A DNA stretch of 62,774 bases from Pseudomonadota bacterium (GCA_023412495.1 JAEYNP010000109.1:1-62774), one strand, 5' to 3'; shown: positions 18,199-28,853, counted from the first letter of the stretch. Translations and numbers: made by a program. Notes: generated from the sequence alone by a model not told the origin.

Positions 18199-18954
18199 TC
18201 ACTTTTCTATCCTCGCCTTCCGGTACTCGTAGTACGCCTGCCGGGTGGCGACATACGGGTCCAGTGCGTAGCGCTTCACATCCTCGTACACATCGGGATG
18301 GAGTGACAGGGTATTCACCCTGCTGGTCGTGTAATAAGCCGTGTCGAGGGTCCAGCTGTCATGAAAATAAGGCACCGGATGGAGATAGGTATCAGCTACC
18401 AGTCCCACGGAATCTCGTACGCTCGATGGCCCGAAGACCGGCCAAAACAGGAAAATTCCTTCCCCCAGGCCCCATTTGCCGAGAGTCTGGCCGAAATCGG
18501 CCCGCTCCGGCTCGATATTGAATTCCTGTGAAGCGACGTCTGCGAAACCGTAGACACCTATGGTGCTGTTGATGACAAAGCGGCTGAAAACATTGCCGGC
18601 GAGCGGGAAGTCCCCTTGGAGCAGGGCATTCACGAAGGTGATGGGAGACGCCAGGTTATGAAAGAAATTGCCGAAACTCTCGCGAAGTTCAAGGGGAAAG
18701 ATCCGGCTGTAGACCTTTGTTGTCGGCTTCAGAACCCATTCATACAATTCGTCGTTCACTTTGAAGAAAAAGCGGTTCATCTGTTCCAGAGGATCTCTTA
18801 TAACAAGCTCCTCTTCCCAGAATTCCTCCTCGTACGCTCCGCCTTCCTCCTCCGCCAACAGGTCGGGAAAAGGTTCGTTGGGGATCTGCGCGAAAAGAAC
18901 CGCCGGAGAAAACAAAAACATAAAAATCAGGGCAGAAGACCGGATAGTATTCAT
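18199..18954 (-). CDS. mlaA: MlaA (VacJ) family phospholipid-retrograde transport protein
   Basis: This 251-aa outer-membrane protein of the Mla system removes mislocalised phospholipids from the outer leaflet. The MlaA core begins at IRDPLEQMNRFFFKVND, followed by FFHNLASPITFVNALLQGD, RFVINSTIGVYGFADVAS and FGQTLGKWGLGEG, all family hallmarks. The N terminus has a signal peptide (LIFMFLFSPAVLFAQ) but no lipobox cysteine, although MlaA is normally a lipoprotein. An acidic linker (EEEGGAYEEEFWEEE) precedes the domain. No other mla genes are in the window. Confidence 0.92.
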   Translation of the reverse strand: MNTIRSSALIFMFLFSPAVLFAQIPNEPFPDLLAEEEGGAYEEEFWEEELVIRDPLEQMNRFFFKVNDELYEWVLKPTTKVYSRIFPLELRESFGNFFHNLASPITFVNALLQGDFPLAGNVFSRFVINSTIGVYGFADVASQEFNIEPERADFGQTLGKWGLGEGIFLFWPVFGPSSVRDSVGLVADTYLHPVPYFHDSWTLDTAYYTTSRVNTLSLHPDVYEDVKRYALDPYVATRQAYYEYRKARIEK

Positions 18955-19189
18955 AAGGGAAGTGGAAAGTTATTGATTGGGAGCCGATGGCAAAGCTCGA
19001 CGAAATGGCAATCGGATCTTTGGAATAACTCCATGAAGGTTTTAAAGCAAATATTTTTGCAATTGATGTGAAATAAGTCAATCGGTAAGACGGGAAAAAG
19101 CGCAGCGGAGGCATTCAGGCCCGATTAGAAAAACTCGTAAAACCTTAGATTGACGTCAGGCGTCAGCCGCAGTTACAGGTAGTAGCTTA

Positions 19190-19277
19190 GCAATTCGTTT
19201 CTCTTTTTTCGGGAAGGTACTGTCTCCTCTGCTGTCGGAGGGGATAACAACCCTTCCGGTTGCGGGCGTCAGCCCGC
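19190..19277 (-). repeat. Compound palindromic repeat, inverted diverged copy
   Basis: Read on the minus strand this matches the element at 2071: GCGGGC-TGAC-GCCCGC, then the GTTGTTATCCCCTCC...AGAGG segment, AGTACCTT and a shortened GAGAAACGAATT end. It ends two bases before the stop codon of the polyferredoxin fusion gene at 19279. The rest of the gap 18955-19189 has no gene that I can support. Confidence 0.7.
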
Positions 19278-19278
19278 C

Positions 19279-21915
19279 TTAGACCATGAACACGAACAGC
19301 CCCCCCAGAGCTATGAGAAAGGAGAAGGGCATCCCCAGGGCCTTCGAAGTCACGGTGTCTCCGGCCATGGCCCGCTCTATCACCCGATAGGTAGCATACA
19401 GGGAGGCAAGCAGACCTCCAAGGACGGTCAGGAACTGAAGCACATAGGTACTGTCCTCGCTGATCAGCCGGATATTGTCATAAGCCGGCGGCATGCCCAG
19501 GAATTCCTGAATATTGGGAAGGATCATCCCGGCTCCGCCGACGAAGAGTTCCATGTGCACTGCCATGTAACCACCAAGAATGAGTGGAATGATCCCGTAC
19601 CCCGACAGGGAAAGCAAAAGATTCTTATCGATCCGGGCGTAGAGCGCCTCAACGGTCACCGTGAGATAGTAGCCGATTTGAAAGAGCAGGATGAGGGAAA
19701 AAAACAGCATGCTCCCGATCGCCGCTGCCGGAATGATCACACCCGCTCCGGCAGCCTGCTCCGCCAACCAGTTGACGAGACCGGTGAACTCGCGTTGCAG
19801 GGCGAACGGAAAAAATATCGCGGCCATCGACACAATGAGGAAGCTGTCCGCCCTCCTGGGCGTCTCCAGGGCCCACAGCTCCTGCGGGGCAAGGCGCAGG
19901 TTGATCTGGATCGAGCTGTTGGCACAGGTCTTGACGCATTTCGCGCACATGATGCAGTCCCGGTTGTTGTCCACCAGATAGGGGTGGCGGAACATGGGAC
20001 ATCCCGCCATGTCGCCGTCGCCGACATAGCAGGAGTGGTCCTGGCAACGATTCAGGCAGACATGCCGGTTGGAGCGCAGCTCGACCACCGACGGCATGGC
20101 AAAGATCGCGTTCACCGCGCCCAGTGGGCAGAGATACCGGCACCAGCTGCGCCTGGAATAGAGCACGGCAAAAAGGATGGAGCCCAGGGTGATGATGAGG
20201 ATTATGCCGCCGGTCAGGTAAGGACTGTGATAGGCATCCCAGACGATTTCGATCCAGAAGACCACGATGCAGAGGATGGCCATGATCCAGCCTGAGTAGT
20301 CCTTGATGAACTGCGGGGTCTTGCGCTTCGGCTTGACGATGTTCTGCAGGATCGTGCCCGGCGCGGCCAGGGGGCAGACGCTGCACCAGGTTCTGGCCAG
20401 AAAGAAGAACGAAAAAAACATCACCGGCCAACCGATGTACCAGCCGATGGTGAGCCCAAGATTGGCGCGAGAGTCCTGCGGGCCGAAGAAGAGAAAGAAT
20501 ACGGTGATCAGCAGCACGGAACCGACGATGACCTGCGGCACACGGGGGAATACCCTGCTCTGCAGAAATTTTCTGATCCAGGCGATGCGGAGGATATTGT
20601 ACTCCCACTTTCCTTCCGTCTTCGGCAGGCCGAGCAGGATCTGATCCGGTGCGATTTCGTCCTTTTTGGCGAGCATAACCGCCCTGCGGATAACGCTGGA
20701 CAGTTCGGTAAGATTCCCGGGCCAGTCGTAATTCATGAAGATCCCGAGCGTCTCCGGCGATACCTTGTGGATTTTTTTGCCGTACTCGCGGCTGAACCGG
20801 GCCAGGTAGTGCAGAACCAGCCGGGGCAGGTCCTCCTTGTGGTTGCGGAGCGGCGGGACGTGAAACTGGCAGGGCTCGAACAGGGCCAAGAGCTCCGGAA
20901 TGATCTTGCCGGTGCTTTTCAAATGGTCGATGGAATAGGTGCTGACGAAGACGATGCGCGACTGCATTGCCACCTGGGAGTCGCTGTCGACATGGGAATA
21001 GGTGCTGCTCTCCACAATCTTTACCAGTTTTTCCTGCAGCTCCTTCTTCATCAGGTGTATGTGGGTGAAAACCAGCGTCCCCCCCGATGTCTGTTCGAAG
21101 AGCCCGGCCCGGCGGGCCTGGGCGAAGGGAAAGGCGCTCTGCTCGGTGCCGAAGAGCTTGCGCTCCAGACGCATCGGCTCGTACTCGCGCAGATCGACCT
21201 CGCGAAACTGCCCTTCGGCTCCGCGGCTCTGGAGATGGATCTGCCTGGCAATGACCGATTTGCCCGTCCCCGCTTCTCCCGTGAGAATATAGGGGGCATT
21301 GACGGCGGCGAACTTGGCGATGATCGCCTGGGTCTTCTTGGCCGTCTTCGACTCCCGGATATCGTCGTTCCTGCGCCGGGCCAGGCGGCGGAGCTGGATG
21401 GCCGACATGCTTCGGTCCTTGAAAAAAAGCACGTCGTCGGCTCCGGATATCTCCTCATTGCGACTGTCCTCGCCGGGGGAGTCCGCCTGATCGATAAAGG
21501 CGACCCGCAGCCGTTCCGCGAGCGCCGCATCGAGCTGCTTATGGATTCTGCTGTTGGAGAGAAAGGCGATACGGAAATAACGTTTGTCAAAACAGATCAC
21601 CACCAGATCGCAGAGCGCCCTGACCGAGAGCGATCGCGGCTTCTCCGTCAGGATGCCGGTCTCGCCGAAGTGCCCTCCCGGCCCGATCCTGCCTACAGTG
21701 CGCGCGCTCCCGTCATCGCGGCCGAGGAGGAGCTCCGCCTCGCCCATGGCGATGACGTAGAACACTTCGCTGGCATCACCTTTCCGGTATACATACTGCC
21801 CTTCGGGGATTATCTGCACCCGAGCCACCTGGGAAAAAGATTCTATCTCGGCGGCAGTGGCATCCTTGAAGAGGACGGAGCGCTGCAGGTGTTCGGCAAT
21901 GACTTCTCTTTTCAT
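19279..21915 (-). CDS. cNMP-binding / AAA+ / polyferredoxin membrane fusion protein
   Basis: This 878-aa protein joins three modules. Residues about 10-140 are a Crp-type cyclic-nucleotide-binding domain (IPEGQYVYRKGDASEVFYVI, GHFGETGILTEKPRSLSVRA). Residues about 190-430 are an NtrC-type AAA+ domain with intact Walker A GEAGTGKS (213-220). In place of GAFTGA it has SAFPFA, and the Walker B is degenerate (GGTLVFTHI rather than GGTLFLDEI). It has no HTH. From about 455 on there are several TM helices and NapH/NosR-type Fe-S motifs: CSVCP (511-515), CRYLCP (592-597) and CIMCAKCVKTC (654-664). It is probably a membrane redox protein controlled by a nucleotide-sensing ATPase-like head, not a sigma-54 activator. 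Confidence 0.85.
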   Translation of the reverse strand: MKREVIAEHLQRSVLFKDATAAEIESFSQVARVQIIPEGQYVYRKGDASEVFYVIAMGEAELLLGRDDGSARTVGRIGPGGHFGETGILTEKPRSLSVRALCDLVVICFDKRYFRIAFLSNSRIHKQLDAALAERLRVAFIDQADSPGEDSRNEEISGADDVLFFKDRSMSAIQLRRLARRRNDDIRESKTAKKTQAIIAKFAAVNAPYILTGEAGTGKSVIARQIHLQSRGAEGQFREVDLREYEPMRLERKLFGTEQSAFPFAQARRAGLFEQTSGGTLVFTHIHLMKKELQEKLVKIVESSTYSHVDSDSQVAMQSRIVFVSTYSIDHLKSTGKIIPELLALFEPCQFHVPPLRNHKEDLPRLVLHYLARFSREYGKKIHKVSPETLGIFMNYDWPGNLTELSSVIRRAVMLAKKDEIAPDQILLGLPKTEGKWEYNILRIAWIRKFLQSRVFPRVPQVIVGSVLLITVFFLFFGPQDSRANLGLTIGWYIGWPVMFFSFFFLARTWCSVCPLAAPGTILQNIVKPKRKTPQFIKDYSGWIMAILCIVVFWIEIVWDAYHSPYLTGGIILIITLGSILFAVLYSRRSWCRYLCPLGAVNAIFAMPSVVELRSNRHVCLNRCQDHSCYVGDGDMAGCPMFRHPYLVDNNRDCIMCAKCVKTCANSSIQINLRLAPQELWALETPRRADSFLIVSMAAIFFPFALQREFTGLVNWLAEQAAGAGVIIPAAAIGSMLFFSLILLFQIGYYLTVTVEALYARIDKNLLLSLSGYGIIPLILGGYMAVHMELFVGGAGMILPNIQEFLGMPPAYDNIRLISEDSTYVLQFLTVLGGLLASLYATYRVIERAMAGDTVTSKALGMPFSFLIALGGLFVFMV

Positions 21916-21974
21916 ACAACATCATCTGCCGCCCCGGGAACCGGCAGCAGCCTTCTTGACGGTCCTGAGGCCCG

Positions 21975-22892
21975 TCAGATCTGTAAGTGGTGCTCGATGA
22001 CCTCGGCGATGAGCGGGGCTACGGAATAGACGTCGAGCAGATCGTCGCTTGTCCGCCCCGGGTAGCTGTCCGAGCCCATGATCCGCGAGATCGGGCTCCG
22101 GCGAAACTTTTCCGGGGAATTACTCGCCATCACCAGGTGTGTGGCATGGGCCACCACCTCCTTTGCCCCCGCCTCCAGGCACCGGCTCGCGGTCTGCAGG
22201 ATTGAGCCGCCGGTACGGATCATATCGTCGCAGATGATTGCCGTCTTGCCCCGCACCACGCTCGAAACCACGCCGACTATGGTCTTGTCGGTAGCGTAGC
22301 GGTCCTTGTCCGCCGCGGTGTGGGGGCAGTTCAGGATGCTCGCGAGCCTGGCGATCCTCTTCGAGAAGCCGTAATCGGGGGAAACCAGCACATAATCGGT
22401 CAAGCCGCTCTTTCTAATCTTATCGACAACCAGGTCGTCCGTCCAGACATGCTTGATGCTGACCTCGCCACCATGGGCATGGAGAACCGCCTCGGAGTGC
22501 AGGTCGATGAAAGCGACGAAATCGGGCCTGGCCATGAAGATCTGCCTTGTCCGGGTGATCCCCTTGGGAATCTCGTGGGAATGCGGCTTGGCCCTCTCCA
22601 TGGTCGAATAGCCGAGAAAGGGAATGACGACATTGATGGTAGCCGCGTTCCAGTACCTCGCCCCGGTGATGAGATCGATCAGCTCCTGGTGCGAGCTGTC
22701 GTCGTGGGTAACCCCGACGACCACCAGATCCTTGCCGGAGATGGATTGGGGAAAGGCATGGTATCGCTCCCCGTCGGCGAAGCGCCTGGTGATCATTTCG
22801 GTGAACGGCACCCACATCCGCTCCGCCACTTTGCGACCCAGCTCGGTGGAAGCCTCGTTCGCCACCACTATGACATTTTCCTTGTCGGTCAT
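21975..22892 (-). CDS. Ribose-phosphate pyrophosphokinase-like protein
   Basis: This 305-aa protein is related to PRPP synthetase, which makes 5-phosphoribosyl diphosphate from ribose 5-phosphate and ATP. It has the paired type I PRT fold: VPFTEMITRRFADGERYHAFPQ near the N terminus and the PRPP loop ICDDMIRTGGSILQTA. The region after DLHS differs strongly from the bacterial class I signature (DLHxxQIQGFF), so it may be a divergent class or have another substrate. The ATG at 22892 has AAGGAAAAGG close upstream; a longer in-frame start at 23015 would read through the palindromic repeat and is unlikely. leuB lies upstream on the same strand beyond the repeat. Confidence 0.8.
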   Translation of the reverse strand: MTDKENVIVVANEASTELGRKVAERMWVPFTEMITRRFADGERYHAFPQSISGKDLVVVGVTHDDSSHQELIDLITGARYWNAATINVVIPFLGYSTMERAKPHSHEIPKGITRTRQIFMARPDFVAFIDLHSEAVLHAHGGEVSIKHVWTDDLVVDKIRKSGLTDYVLVSPDYGFSKRIARLASILNCPHTAADKDRYATDKTIVGVVSSVVRGKTAIICDDMIRTGGSILQTASRCLEAGAKEVVAHATHLVMASNSPEKFRRSPISRIMGSDSYPGRTSDDLLDVYSVAPLIAEVIEHHLQI

Positions 22893-22959
22893 GGCCTTTT
22901 CCTTTCCAGGATCCGGCGGGCGCCCGATTCCCGGCCAACCTGAGGTTTTGAGATCTAGC

Positions 22960-23150
22960 CCCCCGCAAGGGGGGATAAGTACCTTCACGAAATTCGTTTT
23001 TAAAAAGCAAGACACGAATTTCTAATGCGGGCTGACGCCCGCAGCCCAAGGTTTGTTATCCCCTCCAAAGGCAGAGGGGATAAGTACCTTCACGAAATTC
23101 GTTTTTAAAAAGCAAGACACGAATTTCTAAGGTACTAAGGTACCAAGGTA

Positions 23151-23153
<3 letters not shown>
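22960..23153 (+). repeat. Compound palindromic repeat, one partial and one full copy
   Basis: A partial copy (22960-23024, CCCCCC-GCAA-GGGGGG stem then GATAAGTACCTTCACGAAATTC) is followed by a full copy (23025-23153). The inner hairpin core differs from the 2.1-kb copies (AAATTCGT...ACGAATTT with a different loop) but pairing is kept. The last bases TACTAA give the stop of leuB on the minus strand, exactly as at the GAF-ANTAR gene end. Confidence 0.8.
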
Positions 23154-24239
<1,086 letters not shown>

Positions 24240-24345
24240 TTATTGTTCAAAATAACCACTTGTATATATGAGAAAACAGTGCAAAGCGCAGGGGCGAACA
24301 CGAGGTTCTGCCCACCATGCCCGATCATTTGTCCCCCACCCGCCG

Positions 24346-25005
24346 TCATCGCCGGTCGAAAAGCAACAGGGAGCGCCGAGCCCCGGAAAAAGGCAGAGCG
24401 CACTCCCTGATCTCCGCCAGTTGAAAGGCGGACCCTTCGACCACAGACGCCGCGGCTGCCATCTCCTCCCGCCATTTCGGCCCCTTCATCAGGATCACCC
24501 TGGGGGAGGTTGCCTCAAATCTCTCGACCATTTGAAGAAAAGGCCCAATCTCCGTGACCGCCCGGCCGGTGATATGGGTAAACGGCTGGTCGGCAGGCAA
24601 CCGGCTTTCATCCTCCACCCGGCAGCAGACGATCGATACATTTTCCAGCCCCAGGGTCCGCACGATATGGCCGAGGAAGCTGACCCGCTTTTCCCGCGGC
24701 TCGACCAGGGTGACGGCCAGGTCCGGCCGCGCCGCCTTGCAAGCCAGGCCTGGAAAGCCCGCCCCGGTGCCGATATCGAGCAGGTGGCCGCCGGTCACGG
24801 GCAAAAGGGGGAGGAGGGTCAGGGAGTCGAGGAAGTGGTTTTCGACGATCTCCTCATCGGTCGCCGACTTGGCGATCAAATTGACCTTCCTGCTCCATTT
24901 CTTCAGCTCGGCAAAGTAACGAGCCAGGGAATCGACGGCCGAGGCAGGCAGCGAAATTTCAAGCGCTCCAAGACCCGCCGTCAGCTGCCCGTGAAAATCC
25001 GTCAT
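24346..25005 (-). CDS. rsmG: 16S rRNA (guanine527-N7)-methyltransferase RsmG
   Basis: This protein of about 219 aa methylates N7 of G527 in 16S rRNA. The SAM-binding motif LDIGTGAGFPGLACK is followed by LVEPREKRVSFLGHI and TGRAV, typical of RsmG (GidB). The ATG at 25005 overlaps the hisD stop (TGATG), so it is translationally coupled to hisD. A GTG at 25008 is an alternative. The combination hisD-rsmG is unusual because rsmG often sits near parAB or mnmG. leuB begins 115 bases downstream. Confidence 0.93.
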   Translation of the reverse strand: MTDFHGQLTAGLGALEISLPASAVDSLARYFAELKKWSRKVNLIAKSATDEEIVENHFLDSLTLLPLLPVTGGHLLDIGTGAGFPGLACKAARPDLAVTLVEPREKRVSFLGHIVRTLGLENVSIVCCRVEDESRLPADQPFTHITGRAVTEIGPFLQMVERFEATSPRVILMKGPKWREEMAAAASVVEGSAFQLAEIRECALPFSGARRSLLLFDRR

Positions 25006-26312
25006 CACTTGCCCAGCCGAACCGCGATCGAGCCGGCATGGGCGCCCAGGCCTTCCAGTTTTGCCAGCCGCATGATGTGTTCGCCGTCGGCCGCCAGGGC
25101 CGCGCCCGAATAGCTGATTACCGAACTCTTCTTCAAGAAGGTCTCAACGCCCAGAGCGGAGGCGAATCTGGCCGTACCCATGGTCGGCAGGACATGGTTG
25201 GGGCCGGCGAAATAGTCGCCCGCCGCCTCCGGGGTATTGTGGCCGAGGAAGATCGCCCCGGCATGGCGGATGCGGGGGATCTGGGCCCAGGGATCGGCGA
25301 TCATCAGCTCGAGATGCTCGATGGCGATGGAGTTGGCGGCCTCGATGGCCTCTTCGAGATTCTCGGCGATCAGAATCACTCCACGTTCTTTCAAGGAGAT
25401 ACGAGCGATCTCCTCCCGGCCAAGCTGAGGCAGCTGCCGATCGAGTTCGACCAGCACCTGGTCCGCCAGCGGCGCGTGAGTGGTGACGAGAATGGAGAGT
25501 GCCAGCGGATCGTGCTCCGCCTGGGCGAGCATATCGGCCGCGACGCTGGCGGCCTTCGCCGTCTCGTCTGCCACGATGAGGACCTCGGAGGGCCCGGCGA
25601 TCATGTCGATCCGTACCATCCCGGCGACCTGGCTTTTCGCCTCGGTGACATACTGGTTACCGGGGCCGACGATCACATCCACCCTGGGGATGGTCTCGGT
25701 GCCGAAGGCAAGCGCGGCGATCGCCCAGGCCGAGCCGGCCTTGTAAATTTCGGTGATGCCGATCTCCTGCGCGGCCACCAGAAGGTGGGGGCTGACAGTG
25801 CCGTCTGCCCCGGGAGGCGTGACCATCACCCGCTGACTAACGCCGGCGATTCCCGCCGGAATGCCGTTCATCAACACCGAGGACACCAGCGGTGTCAAGC
25901 CGCCTTTTCCGCCGGGCACGTAGAGCCCGGCTGAATCCACCGGCCGCACCAACCGCCCGACGATGGTCCCGTCCTCGCGGGTCTGCAGCCAGGAATCCTC
26001 CATCTCCCTCTCGTGGAAGGACTGGATTCGTTCGATCGCCCGGCCAAGAGTGTCCAGGAATGGTTCGTCCACCAGATCGTAAGCCTCCCGCATCTCCCTG
26101 GCGCTCACTTGCAGCTCCCCAGCCGTCAGGTTCGGGGCATCGTATTTCCTGCAGTAAGCCAGCACCGCCTCATCCTTTTTCTCCCGAACCGCCTGCAGGA
26201 TCTCGCGCACGACGTCCCGGCAGGAGTTGTCCGCCGCCTGAAACCGATCGAGCAATGCCTGCAGAGTCCTCTCTCCTTCCGGGCTGCCTATGGTTACCGG
26301 TGTAATCAACAT
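25005..26312 (-). CDS. hisD: Histidinol dehydrogenase
   Basis: This 435-aa enzyme catalyses the last two steps of histidine synthesis, histidinol to histidine with two NAD. It has YVPGGKGGLTPLVSSVLMN, VIVGPGNQYVTEAK, GPSEVLIVAD, AQAEHDP and FAGPNHVLPT in the expected order, including the catalytic and zinc-binding His/Glu residues. AAGGATGAG precedes the ATG. No other his genes are adjacent. It is coupled to rsmG by an overlapping stop and start. Confidence 0.97.
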   Translation of the reverse strand: MLITPVTIGSPEGERTLQALLDRFQAADNSCRDVVREILQAVREKKDEAVLAYCRKYDAPNLTAGELQVSAREMREAYDLVDEPFLDTLGRAIERIQSFHEREMEDSWLQTREDGTIVGRLVRPVDSAGLYVPGGKGGLTPLVSSVLMNGIPAGIAGVSQRVMVTPPGADGTVSPHLLVAAQEIGITEIYKAGSAWAIAALAFGTETIPRVDVIVGPGNQYVTEAKSQVAGMVRIDMIAGPSEVLIVADETAKAASVAADMLAQAEHDPLALSILVTTHAPLADQVLVELDRQLPQLGREEIARISLKERGVILIAENLEEAIEAANSIAIEHLELMIADPWAQIPRIRHAGAIFLGHNTPEAAGDYFAGPNHVLPTMGTARFASALGVETFLKKSSVISYSGAALAADGEHIMRLAKLEGLGAHAGSIAVRLGK

Positions 26313-26564
26313 TTTTTCTCATCCTTATACGATGAGCGGCACAAATTCCGCTCGCAATTAGAACAATTTGCACAAACACTTCGTCGCAAATAACCAACGA
26401 AAGCAAAAGGCACCGCACTATACGGTATTTCAGGCAAATTATAAAGAGCCGCGCCCGACAATTCAACATTTCGCCCAGCGCTTTATTTTGTCCGGAAATG
26501 ACTTAGTGTTTACAAGCCATAAGGATTATGGTTCTTTTTAGGTATTCGTTGGAGTTGCCGGATA

Positions 26565-26640
26565 TGTGTCGGGATCGGTACAGGTATCGAAAGTTTATCT
26601 TTCTGATTTCGATAGCGATCCCGGTTCCGATAGCGATTTG
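26565..26640. repeat. TCGGGA/GATTTCGATAGCGAT-type repeat
   Basis: This is a relative of the arrays at 16.7 and 46.4 kb (TCGGGATCGG...GGTATCGAAAG, then CTTTCTGATTTCGATAGCGATCCCGGTTCCGATAGCGAT), with arms that pair. It lies in the divergent gap 26313-26657 between hisD and the radical SAM gene, in the leader of the latter. No other feature is evident in that gap. Confidence 0.6.
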
Positions 26641-26657
26641 GATGATAAAGGAGTCGT

Positions 26658-27731
26658 ATGGAGTTTCAACCGAAATGGATCGCCTGGGAGATCACCCGCC
26701 GCTGCAACCTGAAATGCGTGCACTGCCGCTCGTCGTCTGCCCTGGAAGTGGCCGGCCATCCCGATTTTTCCCTGGATGAGGCAAAGGCGGTCATCGACAA
26801 CATCGCATCCTACGCAAACCCCGTGCTGGTCCTCTCCGGGGGCGAACCGCTCCTGCGCCCTGATGTCTTCGATATCGCCCGCTACGGCACCGGCAAGGGC
26901 TTCCGCATGTGCCTCGCCACCAACGGGACGCTGGTCACCGATGCGGTCTGCGGCAGGATCAAGGATGCCGAGATACGGATGGTCTCACTCAGCCTCGACG
27001 GCGCCAGCGCCGAGACCCATGACAATTTTCGCAATGAAAAAGGGGCCTTTGCCGGAACCATGGAGGCGATCAGGCTCTTCAAAAAGCACGACATCCCCTT
27101 TCTCGTCAACTCGTCCTTCACGATCCGTAACCGCCACGAGATCCCGGACATCTACCGGCTGGTGAAATCCCTTGGGGCGACGGCCTGGTACATGTTCATG
27201 ATCGTGCCAACCGGCCGGGGGGAAGACATCATGGAGGAGCTGATTCCGCAGGATGTCTACGACGAGATCCTGGCCTGGCATCACGAGGTGGAAAAGCAGG
27301 AGGACGAGTTGCTCATGCGGCCGACCTGTGCCCCTCACTACTACCGGATAGTCCGCCAGAAGGCCAAGGAAGAGGGCGAGAAGGTCAAGCACCGGACGCT
27401 GAAGTTCTCGACCGGCGGCTCCAAGGGCTGCCTCGCCGGCCAGCTGATCTGCCTCATCGACGTCGATGGCGAAGTCCAGCCGTGCAGCTACTTCCCGAAG
27501 TCGGCGGGCAACATCAAGCGGCTGCCCTTCAAGGATATCTGGGAGAATTCCGAACTGTTCCTTTCGCTCCGCGATTTTAAAAGCTATAAAGACAACTGCG
27601 GCAAGTGCGAATATGTCGGCGTCTGCGGCGGCTGCCGGGCCCGGGCCTACGCCATGACCGGCGACTACCTTGCCCAGGAGCCGTTTTGCAGCTACGTGCC
27701 GCGACAGATCGTCAAAAATGGAAAAACATGA
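26658..27731 (+). CDS. ahbD: Radical SAM/SPASM protein, AhbD-like heme b synthase
   Basis: This 357-aa protein has a radical SAM cluster motif CNLKCVHC (C16, C20, C23) and the GGEPLL motif. A C-terminal SPASM-type cysteine set ([19 protein letters not shown]... [13 protein letters not shown]) would bind a second 4Fe-4S cluster. The N-terminal [18 protein letters not shown] and length match AhbD/NirJ-type proteins, which decarboxylate Fe-coproporphyrin III to heme b in the siroheme-dependent pathway of sulfate reducers and archaea. hemE lies 102 bases downstream, supporting a tetrapyrrole role. AAAGGAG precedes the ATG. AhbC or another heme-related SPASM enzyme is the main alternative. Confidence 0.82.
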   Translation: MEFQPKWIAWEITRRCNLKCVHCRSSSALEVAGHPDFSLDEAKAVIDNIASYANPVLVLSGGEPLLRPDVFDIARYGTGKGFRMCLATNGTLVTDAVCGRIKDAEIRMVSLSLDGASAETHDNFRNEKGAFAGTMEAIRLFKKHDIPFLVNSSFTIRNRHEIPDIYRLVKSLGATAWYMFMIVPTGRGEDIMEELIPQDVYDEILAWHHEVEKQEDELLMRPTCAPHYYRIVRQKAKEEGEKVKHRTLKFSTGGSKGCLAGQLICLIDVDGEVQPCSYFPKSAGNIKRLPFKDIWENSELFLSLRDFKSYKDNCGKCEYVGVCGGCRARAYAMTGDYLAQEPFCSYVPRQIVKNGKT

Positions 27732-27833
27732 AGTTCAACTTCGAATCTCCGAGCATTCAGCTCTCAGCCGCATTGAGCTGAAGCTGAGAGCAGACGGCCG
27801 AACGCTTACAACAAAATCAACCATGAGACCAGC

Positions 27834-28853
27834 ATGAACGACACCTTCCTGAAGGCATGCCGCGGTGAAAAAACTTCCTACACCCCCATCTGGATCATGC
27901 GCCAGGCGGGGCGGTACCTCCCCGAATACCAGAAGGTGCGGGGCAACATCAGCTTCCTCGAATTGTGCAAGACGCCCGAGCTCTGCGTCGAGGTGACCCT
28001 GCAGCCGGTGGACATACTCGGCGTGGATGCCGCGATCCTCTTTTCGGATATCCTCATCCTCATGGAGGCGATGGGCGCCCCCCTGGAGTTCCATGAAGGG
28101 CGCGGGCCGATCTTTCATGAAACATTCCGGGATCGGGCAGCCGTGGACCGGCTGGTGATCCCGGATGCCGACGAAGCGACCGGCTTCGTCATGGAGACCA
28201 TCAGGCTGCTTCGCAAGGAACTTCGGGTACCGCTGATCGGCTTTGCCGGCGCGCCGTTCACCTGCGCGACCTATCTGATCGAGGGCGGGTCTTCGAAAGT
28301 TTTCTGGGAGACGAAGAAGATGATGTACCGCGACCCCGGGCTGTTCCACAGCCTGATGGCCAAGATCACCGACAGCACCATCCTCTACCTCCAGGCCCAG
28401 GCGAGGGCCGGCGCCCAGGCGCTGCAGCTCTTCGATTCCTGGGTGGGGATTCTCGCGCCCGACGACTTCGTCGAGTTCGCCCTCCCCTATGTGCAGAAAA
28501 TTATTGCAAACTTAAAGCCTTTCGGTCTGCCGATGATCTACTTTGCCAACAACGGCGCGACGCTGCTCGACCTCTCGGTCACATCCGGAGCAGACGTCAT
28601 CGGCCTCGACTGGCGGATCCCCATCGGCGAGGCCATCAAAAAAGTGGGTAGCAAAGCCGTCCAGGGCAACCTCGAACCATTCGCCCTGCTGCTGCCGCAG
28701 GACCGGCTGCGCGAGCGGATCGCCCGGCTGCTGAAAGACGCCGAGGGCGCCCATGGCCATATTTTCAATCTCGGCCACGGCATTCATCAGTTCACCCCGC
28801 CGGAGCAGGCGAAATTTGTCGTGGACACGGTTCATGAACTGAGCCGCAGATGA
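27834..28853 (+). CDS. hemE: Uroporphyrinogen decarboxylase
   Basis: This 339-aa enzyme decarboxylates the four acetate chains of uroporphyrinogen III to give coproporphyrinogen III. The family signatures PIWIMRQAGRYLPEYQ near the N terminus, GFAGAPFTCATYLIEGGSSK in the centre and FNLGHGIHQFTPPE at the C terminus are all intact. It lies between the AhbD-like gene and an HD-domain gene on the same strand, forming a small tetrapyrrole cluster. Confidence 0.97.
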   Translation: MNDTFLKACRGEKTSYTPIWIMRQAGRYLPEYQKVRGNISFLELCKTPELCVEVTLQPVDILGVDAAILFSDILILMEAMGAPLEFHEGRGPIFHETFRDRAAVDRLVIPDADEATGFVMETIRLLRKELRVPLIGFAGAPFTCATYLIEGGSSKVFWETKKMMYRDPGLFHSLMAKITDSTILYLQAQARAGAQALQLFDSWVGILAPDDFVEFALPYVQKIIANLKPFGLPMIYFANNGATLLDLSVTSGADVIGLDWRIPIGEAIKKVGSKAVQGNLEPFALLLPQDRLRERIARLLKDAEGAHGHIFNLGHGIHQFTPPEQAKFVVDTVHELSRR

